The notes: generated by a model not told the origin, from the sequence alone. A DNA stretch of 64,000 bases from Campylobacteraceae bacterium (GCA_031266555.1 JAISAU010000007.1:62001-126000), one strand, 5' to 3'. Shown: positions 9,609 to 18,944, counted from the first letter of the stretch. Numbers and translations are program-made.

Positions 9609-10241
9609 TCACTCCTTTAACATCGTATCTACATCAAAGCTGCAAAACGCCCTTTCTTCATCTGGATAAGGCATTCTATATACCCCACCGCTAAGTTTTC
9701 TATCGTAGGCTAAATAGGCTTTTATTCTCTCGTCCGTATCAAGTTGTATAGTTTTAAAAGCTGTAGAAGTAATTATGTCGTGGTCAATCAATATTGGGTC
9801 ACCAAACTCGGTCGCATCATATTTAAAATACCAATTGCAATATTGCGCAGCGTCAAGCATATGATATGTTTCTTTGGCTCTACTCGGGTCTGTTATGACT
9901 ATCTGTACAGCTCTTCCGGTTTGAAACCCAATTTCCGTAACTATTTTATGATTATTTTTGTATCTTACGATAAGCCATCTCTCTACATCGTCTCTTACAC
10001 CATTATTATTTATATCTATCCCTAAAAGAGTGGAATCGTTTATCTTCGGGTCTGGACAAGGAGGAAGTTCGTATCCGTTTACTACAACATATCCTTTACA
10101 ATCGTATCCGTAAGAGTAAGGGTTTTTGGTTACGTTGTTGCTTATTGGCGTATCGGTTGAAGACTGATTGTTGTCTTTATTACAAGATGAAAGAAAAATA
10201 GTTAATGCTAAAAATAAGAAAAGTTTGACAGCAGATTTCAT
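9609..10241 (-). CDS. Lipoprotein with an acidic DINNNGVRDD loop, unknown function
   Basis: A 210-residue predicted lipoprotein: signal segment followed by the lipobox FLSSC at about residues 16-20. After a low-complexity Ser/Asn/Thr linker, it has DINNNGVRDDVERWL around residues 75-90, a calcium-loop-like pattern also seen in dockerin and thrombospondin-type repeats. Four further cysteines downstream could form disulfides in the periplasm. It is the first gene of a two-gene operon with the serine-less hydrolase, overlapping it so that its TGA sits just before the next ATG. The pairing suggests a shared envelope role. No named family. Confidence 0.65.
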   Translation of the reverse strand: MKSAVKLFLFLALTIFLSSCNKDNNQSSTDTPISNNVTKNPYSYGYDCKGYVVVNGYELPPCPDPKINDSTLLGIDINNNGVRDDVERWLIVRYKNNHKIVTEIGFQTGRAVQIVITDPSRAKETYHMLDAAQYCNWYFKYDATEFGDPILIDHDIITSTAFKTIQLDTDERIKAYLAYDRKLSGGVYRMPYPDEERAFCSFDVDTMLKE

Positions 10242-10458
10242 TTGGTATCTTTATAGATAAAATTGAAAAATATTTTTGATTTTATCATACTATGAACGCA
10301 AATGATATTAATTTTAAAAAATACAGCATAAAAATAGTAAATTTGATTTCGAATAGTACACATTTGCAATTACAAACAAATTTATATGTAATTTCTTTAG
10401 TTATTTGATTGTTGGATAAAAAAGCTACAAGTATTTCATAGTTTTTATGAAATACTTG

Positions 10459-11925
10459 TCAAAACTCTTTTATCGGCACGTAACCCACATTTTTGACAAG
10501 CGTTTGTCCTTGTTCGCTCAAAAACCAATCAATCAATTTCTGTCCGTTTTTTGAGATATTTCGCATACTTACGATATAAAATTCAGCCGCGAACGGATAA
10601 GTATTGTTTTTGATGTTTTCAACAGTAGGCTCTATGCCCTCAATACTTAAAAGTTTTATATTTTCATCCGAATTCATCACGGTCGCATAGTATCTAAACG
10701 AATATCCTATCGCGTTTTTGGCGTTTCTATAGTCCGCTACTCCTTCTATCATACCGCCCATTGAACCGTAAAACACTTCGCGTATAGGCTCTTTAAAGTC
10801 TAATCCTTTCATAATATAGTTTTCCATAGCCGTTTGACTGCCTGAGTTTTGATTGCGCTGAAAAGCCAAGATTTTTTCATTTTCTCCGCCAAGTTCGCGC
10901 CAATTTGTGATTTTCCCCGTATAGATTTGTCTAATCTGCTCAACGCTTAAATTTTTAACAGGATTTTTCTTATTTGTCAAAAATATAAAAGCTTCTTTAC
11001 CTATTGGCATTAAAACCAGCTCCACGCCTTTCTCTTTTGCCATTTGTATTTGTTTATCTGAAGGTGAGAGGGCAAATATAATATCCGCCTCGCCGTTTAT
11101 AAGCCTTTCGTAAGCATACGGTGTAGATGAACAATTTATATATTCGTAATGATTTTGCATTTGCGGATATATAGCTTTATGCGCTGAAAAAAATATCGGA
11201 CAAAGAGCGGTCGCGCCGTCAATTTTTGGAAGATTATCATCAAGATTAAATTTTAGTGTCGGGTTATCTATCGGAGTTATAACGTAGTCGTGACTCCCAT
11301 AGCGGTACCACCCATCATTATCCGTAAAACTCTCAAGATTAGCAACGAAAGAGGGTAGAAAACGAGAGTTTCTATATGAGCATTGAGCTATGGCAAGAAG
11401 CGCTAATATAAAAAAGATGAGAGTTAAAATCTTCATCTTTTTATCAGGTTTTAACAATCCTTTTTTACAAAGAGCAAAAGCAAATCCCGCGCTAAACGCT
11501 CCGTACGATATGATTTGCAGTAAAAAAGCGTATATCGGTTTGCCTTCAAACATAAATGCAATATTTGGTACAAGAAAAATAATGTTTGAGAAAATGGTTA
11601 TCAACTCAAAATAGCCGTCCGAATAGTCCCAGTCTGAGAGCACAAAAGCTAAATTCAGACAAAAAAGAGTATATACCAAAAACGCGAAAAGCGCGAAATA
11701 GGCTGTAAAATTCATTTTATTTATAAATTTTTTAGCCCAAAAATATCCTAAATACATAAGCAATATTGATGAAAGAATAAACGCGGAAATTATAAAAACT
11801 ATCATTTCCAGTTGATAACCCAAGACTCCACTAGAAAGAAAGCATAAAAAACATATGACATTTGCAATTAGCGGTACGTATACAAACAAAGCCATATATG
11901 TGTTTGTGAATATCTTTTTTAGCAT
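10459..11925 (-). CDS. Membrane-anchored PstS-like substrate-binding protein
   Basis: A 488-residue protein with two parts. Residues 1 to about 190 hold five or six hydrophobic segments. Residues about 205-488 resemble a periplasmic phosphate-binding protein of the PstS/PBP-like type: SAHKAIYP, NGEADIIFALSPSD, QIRQIYTGKITNWRELGG and QNSGSQTAMENYI are typical. PstS is normally a free or lipid-anchored protein next to pstCAB, but no transporter genes are nearby. It could sense rather than transport its ligand; that is inference. ATG 11925 follows an AAAGGG site. Two TACATGTA copies lie just upstream at 11947 and 11968. Confidence 0.75.
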   Translation of the reverse strand: MLKKIFTNTYMALFVYVPLIANVICFLCFLSSGVLGYQLEMIVFIISAFILSSILLMYLGYFWAKKFINKMNFTAYFALFAFLVYTLFCLNLAFVLSDWDYSDGYFELITIFSNIIFLVPNIAFMFEGKPIYAFLLQIISYGAFSAGFAFALCKKGLLKPDKKMKILTLIFFILALLAIAQCSYRNSRFLPSFVANLESFTDNDGWYRYGSHDYVITPIDNPTLKFNLDDNLPKIDGATALCPIFFSAHKAIYPQMQNHYEYINCSSTPYAYERLINGEADIIFALSPSDKQIQMAKEKGVELVLMPIGKEAFIFLTNKKNPVKNLSVEQIRQIYTGKITNWRELGGENEKILAFQRNQNSGSQTAMENYIMKGLDFKEPIREVFYGSMGGMIEGVADYRNAKNAIGYSFRYYATVMNSDENIKLLSIEGIEPTVENIKNNTYPFAAEFYIVSMRNISKNGQKLIDWFLSEQGQTLVKNVGYVPIKEF

Positions 11926-11945
11926 AATTTCCCTTTTAAATGTTT

Positions 11946-11977
11946 ATACATGTAGGGAATTAACCCTTACATGTAAG
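11946..11977. repeat. Two TACATGTA palindromes between envelope genes
   Basis: The 53-base gap holds TACATGTA at 11947-11954 and the full 12-base palindrome CTTACATGTAAG at 11966-11977. They lie between the end of the LpoB-like gene and the start of the PstS-like gene, both minus-strand, so they could act at the promoter of the latter or as the end signal of the former. Confidence 0.75.
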
Positions 11978-11978
11978 G

Positions 11979-12599
11979 TTACCAATTGACTGATTTTTTA
12001 TCTCCGACTTTTCCGATTATACTCTCCTCTTCCCATATAGCAAGTCCATTTTTGAGATTTGTGAGAGTTAGCTGAAAGTAATACTCAACCAATTTGTTTT
12101 TATCAACGGTTTTTGATTGTTGTATTATCTTGCCTGTCAATGAGAGTTCCGGCGCTAAAATCGTCCCTTTTTCAGCTATTGTATCTTGCTGAAACTCATC
12201 GTCCGCTCTTAAATCTCTTGTTTGATAAATGAGTTCATCATCGTTTCCGCCCGCGGTTATCGCCGAAGTAATGACCGCTTTACCGGAATTTAATATAGAC
12301 GTTCTTATCTTTTTGATAAACAAATCCGTATCAATTCTTTGCGTGGTATCATTTATTATTCTGCCTATCGCCACGACATATTTATCGCCATTAGGTTTAC
12401 TTAACACACCAGAACGAAGCAGCGAATCTACCGCGTCAGTAGCCGCTTTTTCAAAATCCTGCCTATCAAGTCCCATAGATATAACAGCTTGAACTTCAGG
12501 GTTATCAACTCCAACATAACGAGGCGCTTGTTGCGTGCACCCAACTAAAATAAATCCCATTACCGCTATAGATAATTTTAAAAATACTGCTTTTTTCAT
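11979..12599 (-). CDS. lpoB: LpoB-family penicillin-binding protein activator lipoprotein
   Basis: A 206-residue outer-membrane lipoprotein of the LpoB type, which in E. coli reaches through the peptidoglycan to activate a bifunctional penicillin-binding protein. The signal peptide ends in the lipobox LVGC near residue 21. The mature part has the family pattern: YVVAIGRIINDTTQRIDTD, KKIRTSILNSGK, and ALS-like LSLTGKI. It is the last gene of a trio with a YcfL-like and a COG3014-like lipoprotein, 5 bases after the YcfL stop. In E. coli ycfL also precedes lpoB, which supports the call. Which synthase it activates here cannot be seen. Confidence 0.85.
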   Translation of the reverse strand: MKKAVFLKLSIAVMGFILVGCTQQAPRYVGVDNPEVQAVISMGLDRQDFEKAATDAVDSLLRSGVLSKPNGDKYVVAIGRIINDTTQRIDTDLFIKKIRTSILNSGKAVITSAITAGGNDDELIYQTRDLRADDEFQQDTIAEKGTILAPELSLTGKIIQQSKTVDKNKLVEYYFQLTLTNLKNGLAIWEEESIIGKVGDKKSVNW

Positions 12600-12604
12600 T
12601 TTTT

Positions 12605-13048
12605 TTATTCCCCTCTATATTCTCTTAAATTCACATTTTGGTCTCTTAACTCGTCATCGCTTGTCGGCAATCCGAAACGAACCTTATAACTTGCCGCGTT
12701 CGCATTAGGGCTTATCACATGTATGATTATGGATTTACCATTTTCAATACTCGCTATTTTGCGTTTAACCAATATGGATTTAATCGTAAAACCGTTTTGG
12801 TCGTACCAATCCACATTATAAGTTAAAATTTGTTTAGACGAGCTGATGTTTTTGCCGACTACTTCAACTTCTATAAATCCATCGTCTCTAACAACGGAAA
12901 TAATATTTTGCAAAACAAACCACTCTTTTATATTATTGTTTTCAAAGACAATATTAGAGTAAGCCGCCGGATTTATTTGCGGCGTTTTGTCCGCACAACC
13001 TATAAAAACAAGCGCCAAAGACGCTAAAAAATAGAACATTTTTCTCAC
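12605..13048 (-). CDS. YcfL-family (DUF1425) lipoprotein
   Basis: A 147-residue lipoprotein with lipobox VFIGC at about residues 14-18. The mature domain is an immunoglobulin-like YcfL/DUF1425 fold, with VEVVGKNISSSKQILTYNV and WYDQNGFTIKSIL matching the family strand pattern. The GTG at 13048 is chosen because GGAG lies seven bases before it; the next ATG would be too far away. It sits in the middle of the COG3014-YcfL-LpoB operon. Molecular function is unknown in the family; context links it to cell-wall synthesis control. Confidence 0.8.
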   Translation of the reverse strand: MRKMFYFLASLALVFIGCADKTPQINPAAYSNIVFENNNIKEWFVLQNIISVVRDDGFIEVEVVGKNISSSKQILTYNVDWYDQNGFTIKSILVKRKIASIENGKSIIIHVISPNANAASYKVRFGLPTSDDELRDQNVNLREYRGE

Positions 13049-13060
13049 TTTTTATCTCCT

Positions 13061-14494
13061 TCAAAGATATATTTTATGCGTTATAATTTGACCTTTTTGC
13101 GAGGATTTTATATAAATTATAACATTTTTATCGTTTCGTAAAAACTCTTTGAGCAATATTACTCCATTTTCATCAACAATCGTAATATTGCCGTCTCTTA
13201 TCGGAATGCTCGCCGCTTCAAAATTTTTTGGCAAAGCGCTCCAACTTCTTGTATCGGCTTTTGCCGTTGCCGCTTGATAAAATAACCCTAAAAATCCCAG
13301 CAAAGGATTGACATCGTTTAATTGCTTTTGCATAATAGTTTTTGCCGCCGCGCTTATAACGGCTTCCGCGGCCAAACCAAAATATCTTTTATCAAATTCC
13401 GCCGCCGCTATAGCGTCAATACTTGCTATGATTGATGTTTTGGAATTATCTCCTGAACTGTTTTTTATCGTTAAATATGGATAAGAGGCGGCGCGAAACT
13501 GGAGCGAGGGCAGGGCGATACCGGAATATATAAACGAATCCGAGACTAAAAAAAGCGGCAAATTAATCACAATCTCGTTTTTTATCGCGCCAAGTCCGTT
13601 TTCATACAACAACCAAACGTAATGCTCCTTAAAATCGGTGTTAAATTCACCCGCCATTTTATCCGCCAACGCGAAATCTTTTGCTATTTGCAGATTACCA
13701 GGATCCATTTGCAAACCCTCTTTAAGTAAATCAACCGCTCTTTGGTAGCTTCTGTCATTCAACAAAAAAAGTGCGGCGGCATAAGTCGTAAACGGATTTA
13801 TAAAATCAGCGTACGCGCTACTGTCGGCATTTTGCGTATATTTGTTGAAAGCTAAGTCAATGGAGTTTTCATTAAACTCAAGAGTTTGCGCGCTATTTTT
13901 CCCTTTTTGCTGTTTGGCGTTTAACCTCACTAAAGCGTTGTATAAATCCTGACTGCTTTTAAGGTCTTGCAGATTTTGCGCGTTCTTTTTTTCCAAATCA
14001 GCTATATCGTTCGCGAAATACTCTTTTGCTATACGCTGTCTTTCAAGCGCTCTATTAAATTCCACTCGCGCGTTTTCCTTGTCATTCAGAGCCAAGAAAT
14101 TTAGCGCTTTATAAGTATTTACCATTATTTTTTCATAAACATTTCCTTCGTATTGGTTGACGTTATTATTTATTAAAATAGACCTCGTTTTATCTCTTAC
14201 TTCAAGCAAAGGATTTTTCATATCCACATCAAATTTATAATGAAGTTCGGCTTCGTCAAAAAGTTCTGTACTTTTCGTGAAATCCACGCAATTTCTGGCG
14301 AGCGATCCTCCTTGTATAGACCAAAGTATTATATCGTCGCCGTTTTTTAGTTTTTTGTCAATAAGCGAGAAGTCGCAGTCGTTTTCACGCAAAATATCGT
14401 CAAATCGCACGAGTTCGCTTGTAGAGGATTTATACGCGCAACCGCTGAAGAGTAAAATTATAAAAAAAATCATACATGTAAAGTTTTTTTGCAT
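13061..14494 (-). CDS. COG3014-like lipoprotein with tetratricopeptide-like repeats
   Basis: A 477-residue lipoprotein (lipobox LFSGC near residue 19). The middle region, residues about 130-290, is rich in helices with TPR-like segments (NTYKALNFLALNDKENARV, ALFLLNDRSYQRAVDLLKEG). The C-terminal part is beta-rich and carries IPLRD-like IPIRDGNITIVDE. It is the first gene of the operon that continues with the YcfL-like and LpoB-like lipoproteins. I recall the same trio in other Campylobacterota, but no experimental role. A TACATGTA copy lies inside its signal-peptide codons (14473-14480). Confidence 0.75.
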   Translation of the reverse strand: MQKNFTCMIFFIILLFSGCAYKSSTSELVRFDDILRENDCDFSLIDKKLKNGDDIILWSIQGGSLARNCVDFTKSTELFDEAELHYKFDVDMKNPLLEVRDKTRSILINNNVNQYEGNVYEKIMVNTYKALNFLALNDKENARVEFNRALERQRIAKEYFANDIADLEKKNAQNLQDLKSSQDLYNALVRLNAKQQKGKNSAQTLEFNENSIDLAFNKYTQNADSSAYADFINPFTTYAAALFLLNDRSYQRAVDLLKEGLQMDPGNLQIAKDFALADKMAGEFNTDFKEHYVWLLYENGLGAIKNEIVINLPLFLVSDSFIYSGIALPSLQFRAASYPYLTIKNSSGDNSKTSIIASIDAIAAAEFDKRYFGLAAEAVISAAAKTIMQKQLNDVNPLLGFLGLFYQAATAKADTRSWSALPKNFEAASIPIRDGNITIVDENGVILLKEFLRNDKNVIIYIKSSQKGQIITHKIYL

Positions 14495-14648
14495 AAACCG
14501 TCTTTGTTTTTGCGAAAGTATATTACTATTTTCAAAAAAAATTGATTAACATCTCAAAAATTACTTAAAATAATAATCTTTTTTTGAGAATTTATATTAT
14601 ATTTTCAGAAACTTTTGGTAATCTACATGTTTTTTTACAAGGAAAAAT

Positions 14649-16028
14649 ATGAGTGACAAAAAATTGCACAGAGCTTTGAAAAATAGGCATATTCAACTTA
14701 TCGCGCTTGGCGGCGCTGTGGGAACGGGACTGTTTTTGGGAACGGGTTCTGCTATATTTTTAGCCGGTCCTGCCGTGCTTGTCGGGTATGCGATAGTAGG
14801 TTTTTTAGCATTTTTAATAATGAGACAGCTTGGCGAAATGATGACCGAAGAGCCGCAAGCCGGTTCGTTTAGTTATTTCGCGTATAAATATTGGGGCGAT
14901 TTCGCGGGTTTTTTGGCGGGTTGGAATTATTGGATACTTTACGTGATGGTAAGTATCTCGGAACTTACGGCGGTCGCGGCTTATATGCAGTTTTGGTTTC
15001 CGGAACTCCCAACGTGGATAAGCGCTTTAATATTTTTTGTCATCATAAATGTAATAAATCTTTCAACTGTTAAAATATTCGGCGAAGTGGAGTTTTGGTT
15101 TTCCATAATCAAAATAACCGCCATCATCGCTATGATACTTTTTGGTCTGTATATACTTTTCATAAATACAAGTTTAGTGCCGGACGCGACTATAAAAAAT
15201 CTTTGGGAAGCGCCTATAGGCACGGATGGCAAGAGCGGTTTTTTCGCGAACGGGTTATATGGATTAGTCGTAGCGATACCGATTATAATGTTTTCTTTCG
15301 GCGGTCTTGAACTTGTCGGTATCGCCGCTGCCGAAGCGGATGAACCTAAAAAGACGATACCTAAAGCGACAAATCAAGTATTGTTTCGTATTTTGGTTTT
15401 TTATATAGGAACTATCGCTGTTTTGCTCTCGCTTTATCATTGGAGCAATCTTACCAAAGAGTCGAGTCCGTTTACTCTAATATTTACCGATATAGGTTTT
15501 AGACATGTGGCGGGCATTTTAAACTTTGTTATCTTAACCGCCGCGCTTTCGGTGTTTAATAGCGGCGTTTACGCGACAAGCAGAATGCTTTTTGGGCTCT
15601 CACATCAAGGCAACGCCCCTAAAGTATTTTCAAAATTAAATATTCGCGCGATTCCAACGGCGGCTATGGGACTAGCGGCTTTGCTTACTTTTATGGTTGT
15701 GCCTTTAAATTATTTTTTACCGCATTGGAACGAGGCTTTTAAACAAGCTATGTCGATAGTTGTCGTGGCTTTGGTAATAAATTGGGCTATGATAAGTTTG
15801 GCGCATCTGTTCTTTCGTAAAAATAAAGATAAAAACGGCGTTAAAACGCTATTTCCGACTATTTTATATCCTTTTGGAAATTATCTGTGTTTAGCGTTTG
15901 TGGTTTTTGTTTTGGCGGTTATGGCGACGCCTGATTTTGGAATGTTTTACTCCGTACTCGCTGTGCCTATTTGGATAGTTTGTATGTATCTTTTTTATAT
16001 TTTTTTAAAAAGGACGAAAAAAAGATAA
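14649..16028 (+). CDS. Amino acid permease (APC superfamily, AAT family)
   Basis: A 459-residue inner-membrane permease with 12 predicted transmembrane segments that imports an amino acid with protons. The N-terminal signature HIQLIALGGAVGTGLFLGTG and the segment GEMMTEEPQAGSFSYFAYKY are hallmarks of the AAT family (relatives AroP, PheP, LysP, ProY, CycA). The first segments and the FGGLELVGIAAAEADEP motif are intact. The substrate cannot be fixed from sequence. It stands alone, preceded by an ATCTACATGTTT variant of the palindrome 25 bases upstream and followed by a cluster of palindromes. Confidence 0.88.
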   Translation: MSDKKLHRALKNRHIQLIALGGAVGTGLFLGTGSAIFLAGPAVLVGYAIVGFLAFLIMRQLGEMMTEEPQAGSFSYFAYKYWGDFAGFLAGWNYWILYVMVSISELTAVAAYMQFWFPELPTWISALIFFVIINVINLSTVKIFGEVEFWFSIIKITAIIAMILFGLYILFINTSLVPDATIKNLWEAPIGTDGKSGFFANGLYGLVVAIPIIMFSFGGLELVGIAAAEADEPKKTIPKATNQVLFRILVFYIGTIAVLLSLYHWSNLTKESSPFTLIFTDIGFRHVAGILNFVILTAALSVFNSGVYATSRMLFGLSHQGNAPKVFSKLNIRAIPTAAMGLAALLTFMVVPLNYFLPHWNEAFKQAMSIVVVALVINWAMISLAHLFFRKNKDKNGVKTLFPTILYPFGNYLCLAFVVFVLAVMATPDFGMFYSVLAVPIWIVCMYLFYIFLKRTKKR

Positions 16029-16361
16029 ATCGTTTTACGTGTAAGCGTTTAAAATTCCTTACATGTAAGACTTAAAAATATCAATATGCCATTTATTCTT
16101 ATCTTACATGTAAAGATTTTGACTTTGCTGCAAATACTCTTTACATGTAAAACAATCTAATCTTTTATTTATTTAATATAGTAGCTTTTTGTAATCATTT
16201 TGTTACCGTTTTGAAATATAATAGTAATATCAATCACAAATAAGAAGCAGACATTGGGTTCAATCAGTTATTGTTGCGCCGACTTGTTTATTCGTTATGT
16301 CATACAAATATCCACAGAGAAAATCACGAAATCTTTACAACTGAAAAATTAAAGGAAAACA
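16029..16361. repeat. Spacer with three TACATGTA copies and a PAP2 promoter
   Basis: This 333-base gap carries TACATGTA at 16060, 16105 and 16142, plus the one-base variant TTACGTGTAAG near 16035. Downstream is a good -10 element TATAAT at 16217-16222, which would give the PAP2 phosphatase gene a leader of about 130 bases. The leader has no open frame of note. I see no terminator hairpin after the permease. Confidence 0.7.
16217..16222 (+). promoter_or_regulatory. -10 promoter element for the PAP2 gene
   Basis: TATAAT in the context AAATATAATAG; upstream sequence is T-rich but has no clear -35, which is usual for sigma-70 promoters in Campylobacter. It predicts transcription start near 16229 and a leader of about 130 bases before the ATG at 16362. 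Confidence 0.5.
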
Positions 16362-16883
16362 ATGTCTAAATTTATAAAATTATTTACCATCGCGGCAATT
16401 TGGAGTTACTCTTACGCTAAATCCGGCGTTGAAGAAGTTGGGGACTATATGCAAGTTGTGGTTCCGGTTTATGCTTTTGGAATGGCTATGAATGAAAAAG
16501 ATTTGGAAGGAGTAAAACAATTTGCATATAGTTTTGCGGCAATGGAAGCAAGCGTTTACGGGTTAAAAGGTATTGTAAGCGAAGAGAGACCGCATAGTAA
16601 TAATAAAAACGCTTTTCCCAGCGGTCATACGGCAAGCGCTTTTAGCGGAGCGACTTTCATTCACCAAAGATATGGATTTAAAAAAGCCGTAATTCCGTAT
16701 TTGATGGCCGGATTCACCGGATATTCAAGAATTGAAGCGGATAAACATCGTTTTCCGGATGTAGTGGCCGGAGCGGTCATAAGTAGTTTAATGACATGGA
16801 TTTTTATAAGCGAATATGATACGGCGGTACAGGTAGATATAAGACCTGATGGAGTAAAATTTGGATTTATGGTTGAGTTTTAA
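16362..16883 (+). CDS. PAP2-family membrane-associated phosphatase
   Basis: A 173-residue phosphatase of the PAP2/acid phosphatase superfamily, probably acting on a lipid phosphate such as undecaprenyl pyrophosphate, phosphatidylglycerol phosphate or lipid A. All three catalytic motifs are present: KGIVSEERP, PSGHTASAF and SRIEADKHRFPD (SRx5Hx3D). The N-terminal 20 residues are a signal peptide or membrane anchor. The protein is short and the hydrophobic segments are few compared with typical six-helix members, so it may be periplasmic. It has its own predicted promoter. Confidence 0.85.
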   Translation: MSKFIKLFTIAAIWSYSYAKSGVEEVGDYMQVVVPVYAFGMAMNEKDLEGVKQFAYSFAAMEASVYGLKGIVSEERPHSNNKNAFPSGHTASAFSGATFIHQRYGFKKAVIPYLMAGFTGYSRIEADKHRFPDVVAGAVISSLMTWIFISEYDTAVQVDIRPDGVKFGFMVEF

Positions 16884-16978
16884 GTAAAAAATCCGTTTTT
16901 TGAAACCAATTTTTCACTTGCGAATAACATAAAAATAGGGTCAAAAGATATATTGAAGTTTTAAAAAAGGTTTACGAT

Positions 16979-18178
16979 TTGAAAAAGTATTTGGTTGGCG
17001 GCGCTGTGCGGGATTTGATACTTGAGAGAAAAAGCAGCGACAAAGACTACGTGATTGTCGGCTCAAACGTTGAGGAGATGTTATCGCTTGGCTTTAAAAG
17101 CGTTGGAAAGTCGTTTCCTGTATTTATTCACCCGAAAAAAAAAGGCGAATTTGCCTTAGCCAGAAGTGAAAAAAAAAGCGGTGAAAAGCATTTTGATTTT
17201 GAATGTTTTACTGAAGATGTGAGTTTGGAAGAGGATTTGAAGCGGCGAGATTTGACGATAAACGCGATAGCTTACGATGAAGAAAATAATACCTATATAG
17301 ACCCATTCTGCGGACTTGATGATATAAAAAAGAAAATTTTGCGTCCGGTTTCGGAAGCTTTTTGCGAAGACGCTTTGAGATTGCTACGCACCGCGAGATT
17401 TAAAGCGGAACTTGGAAGCGAATGGCAGTTTGACGACAAACTAAAAGAATACGCCTTAAAAACCAAAGAAGAGTTGAAATACATCTCAAAAGAGAGGGTT
17501 TACAAAGAGACCAAAAAAGCTATGCGGTGCGAAAAACCCTCTTTATTTTTTAACTCTTTATTGGAGCTTGACATTCTAGATATAGTCTTTCCTTGGGCTT
17601 ACGAACTTACAAAAATAGAACACAACAACGATTATCATCTGGAAGGGACGGTTTTTAATCATATTATGATGGCTGTTGACTTGTGTAAAGACGAGAATGC
17701 GAAATGGGCTGTTTTATTTCATGATGTCGGTAAACATCAAGCGCTTTTGGAAGATGGAAACTTTTACAGACATTATGATGCCAAAATTTTGCAAAAGCTT
17801 TTTAAAGATATACAAAAAACATTAAGCCTTAGCCGTGAAGAGCTTGAAATCTCAAAATTTTTCGCTCTAAATCACCACAATTTGCAAAATATTTTTAAAA
17901 ATACGATGAGAGCTTCAAAAATAGCCGTTTTGCTTTTTAAGATAAAAGATGAAAAAAAGTTTAAGAGTATTCTTGAGGCGACTTTGGCGGATTTAAACGG
18001 AAGAGTGGGCAAAGGCAACGAGCTGGTTTTTAGTAAAGAACAGATAAGCTACATGTGGCGTCTTTTAAAAAGCGCGGATTATGGCGTGGATAATGAGACA
18101 ATGAGTGTGGAACAAATAAAATCAACCATAACCCACAAACAAGCAAATATTATAAAAGGTTATATAAAAATAATTTAA
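16979..18178 (+). CDS. cca: CCA-adding tRNA nucleotidyltransferase with HD domain
   Basis: Adds or repairs the CCA end of tRNAs. The head domain begins KKYLVGGAVRDLIL and has the catalytic DKDYVIVG and RRDLTINAIAYDE segments. An HD phosphohydrolase domain follows around residues 220-310 (FNHIMMAVDLC, AVLFHDVGKHQ, LNHH), as in E. coli Cca. The start is TTG at 16979, eight bases after AAAAAAGG. The three tRNA genes in this window appear to encode CCA themselves, so the enzyme would chiefly do repair, which is inference. The next gene follows 12 bases later. Confidence 0.93.
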   Translation: MKKYLVGGAVRDLILERKSSDKDYVIVGSNVEEMLSLGFKSVGKSFPVFIHPKKKGEFALARSEKKSGEKHFDFECFTEDVSLEEDLKRRDLTINAIAYDEENNTYIDPFCGLDDIKKKILRPVSEAFCEDALRLLRTARFKAELGSEWQFDDKLKEYALKTKEELKYISKERVYKETKKAMRCEKPSLFFNSLLELDILDIVFPWAYELTKIEHNNDYHLEGTVFNHIMMAVDLCKDENAKWAVLFHDVGKHQALLEDGNFYRHYDAKILQKLFKDIQKTLSLSREELEISKFFALNHHNLQNIFKNTMRASKIAVLLFKIKDEKKFKSILEATLADLNGRVGKGNELVFSKEQISYMWRLLKSADYGVDNETMSVEQIKSTITHKQANIIKGYIKII

Positions 18179-18190
18179 TAGGAAGTTAAA

Positions 18191-18916
18191 ATGGAAATTA
18201 TTATCAAAGATATCTTTGCAACTTTTGGAATAGTAATTGGAATAACAATTTGTATTGCTTATATTATTTACAATGTTTTCAAATATTTTTGTGAAAAATT
18301 GGTAGAAAAATATATTTCAAAAAGTATAGATGAGTATCGAAATGAACTCAATAAGGAACTAGAAAAATATAAATATGAAACAAATATATTATTTCATAGA
18401 ATATCAAAAATACATGAAAAAGAGTTTGATGTATTACCTGAAATATTTTCATTAATGATAGATGCCTATAATTCTCTAAGCGAGGCAACATCAATACTTA
18501 AAGAATATGCAGATGTGGAACGAATGGATGAGATAGAATTTGAGAATTTTATCAAAAACGAGGATTTACCAAGTAATTGCAAAGATCAATTAAAAAGTGA
18601 GTGTCCAGAAGAAAGAGCTAAAAATTATCAGAAACTTATTAATAAAAAGACAATTTTAAATAGTCGAAAAAAGATAGAACAGTTTCACTTCTTTGTTCAA
18701 AAAAATAGCTTGTTTTTAAGCGATGATTTGAAAGAGCAGTTTTTAAAAATTGATGATTTAATGTGGGAAATAAATATAAAAATAGAAATTGGCGAAGACA
18801 CAGAAGATCAAAAAATAAAAATTAGCGCTTGGCAAAAGACAAAAAACGATATTAATCCAATAATCAAAGAGATAGAAAAATTAACGCAAAAGCGTTTAAG
18901 ATTTGACAAAGCTTAA
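18191..18916 (+). CDS. Membrane-anchored coiled-coil protein, unknown
   Basis: A 241-residue protein with one N-terminal transmembrane helix (about residues 8-32) and then a long charged helical region likely to form a coiled coil (YRNELNKELEKYKYET). I do not recognise a family. Its codons are more AT-rich than those of the neighbours and it lies between cca and a SIMPL gene without functional context, so it may have been acquired. It has an AGGAAG ribosome binding site and follows cca by 12 bases, so it is probably co-transcribed. A hairpin overlaps its stop codon. Confidence 0.6.
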   Translation: MEIIIKDIFATFGIVIGITICIAYIIYNVFKYFCEKLVEKYISKSIDEYRNELNKELEKYKYETNILFHRISKIHEKEFDVLPEIFSLMIDAYNSLSEATSILKEYADVERMDEIEFENFIKNEDLPSNCKDQLKSECPEERAKNYQKLINKKTILNSRKKIEQFHFFVQKNSLFLSDDLKEQFLKIDDLMWEINIKIEIGEDTEDQKIKISAWQKTKNDINPIIKEIEKLTQKRLRFDKA

Positions 18917-18921
18917 ACGCT
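18891..18921 (-). terminator. Hairpin terminator, probably for the SIMPL gene
   Basis: Ten-base perfect stem AGCGTTTAAG / CTTAAACGCT with an 11-base loop, spanning the stop codon of the plus-strand gene. On the minus strand it is followed by TTTT, so it best serves the converging SIMPL gene that ends at 18945; it may work in both directions. Confidence 0.55.
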
Positions 18922-18944
18922 TATAAATTACTAAAAAAGCAAAT

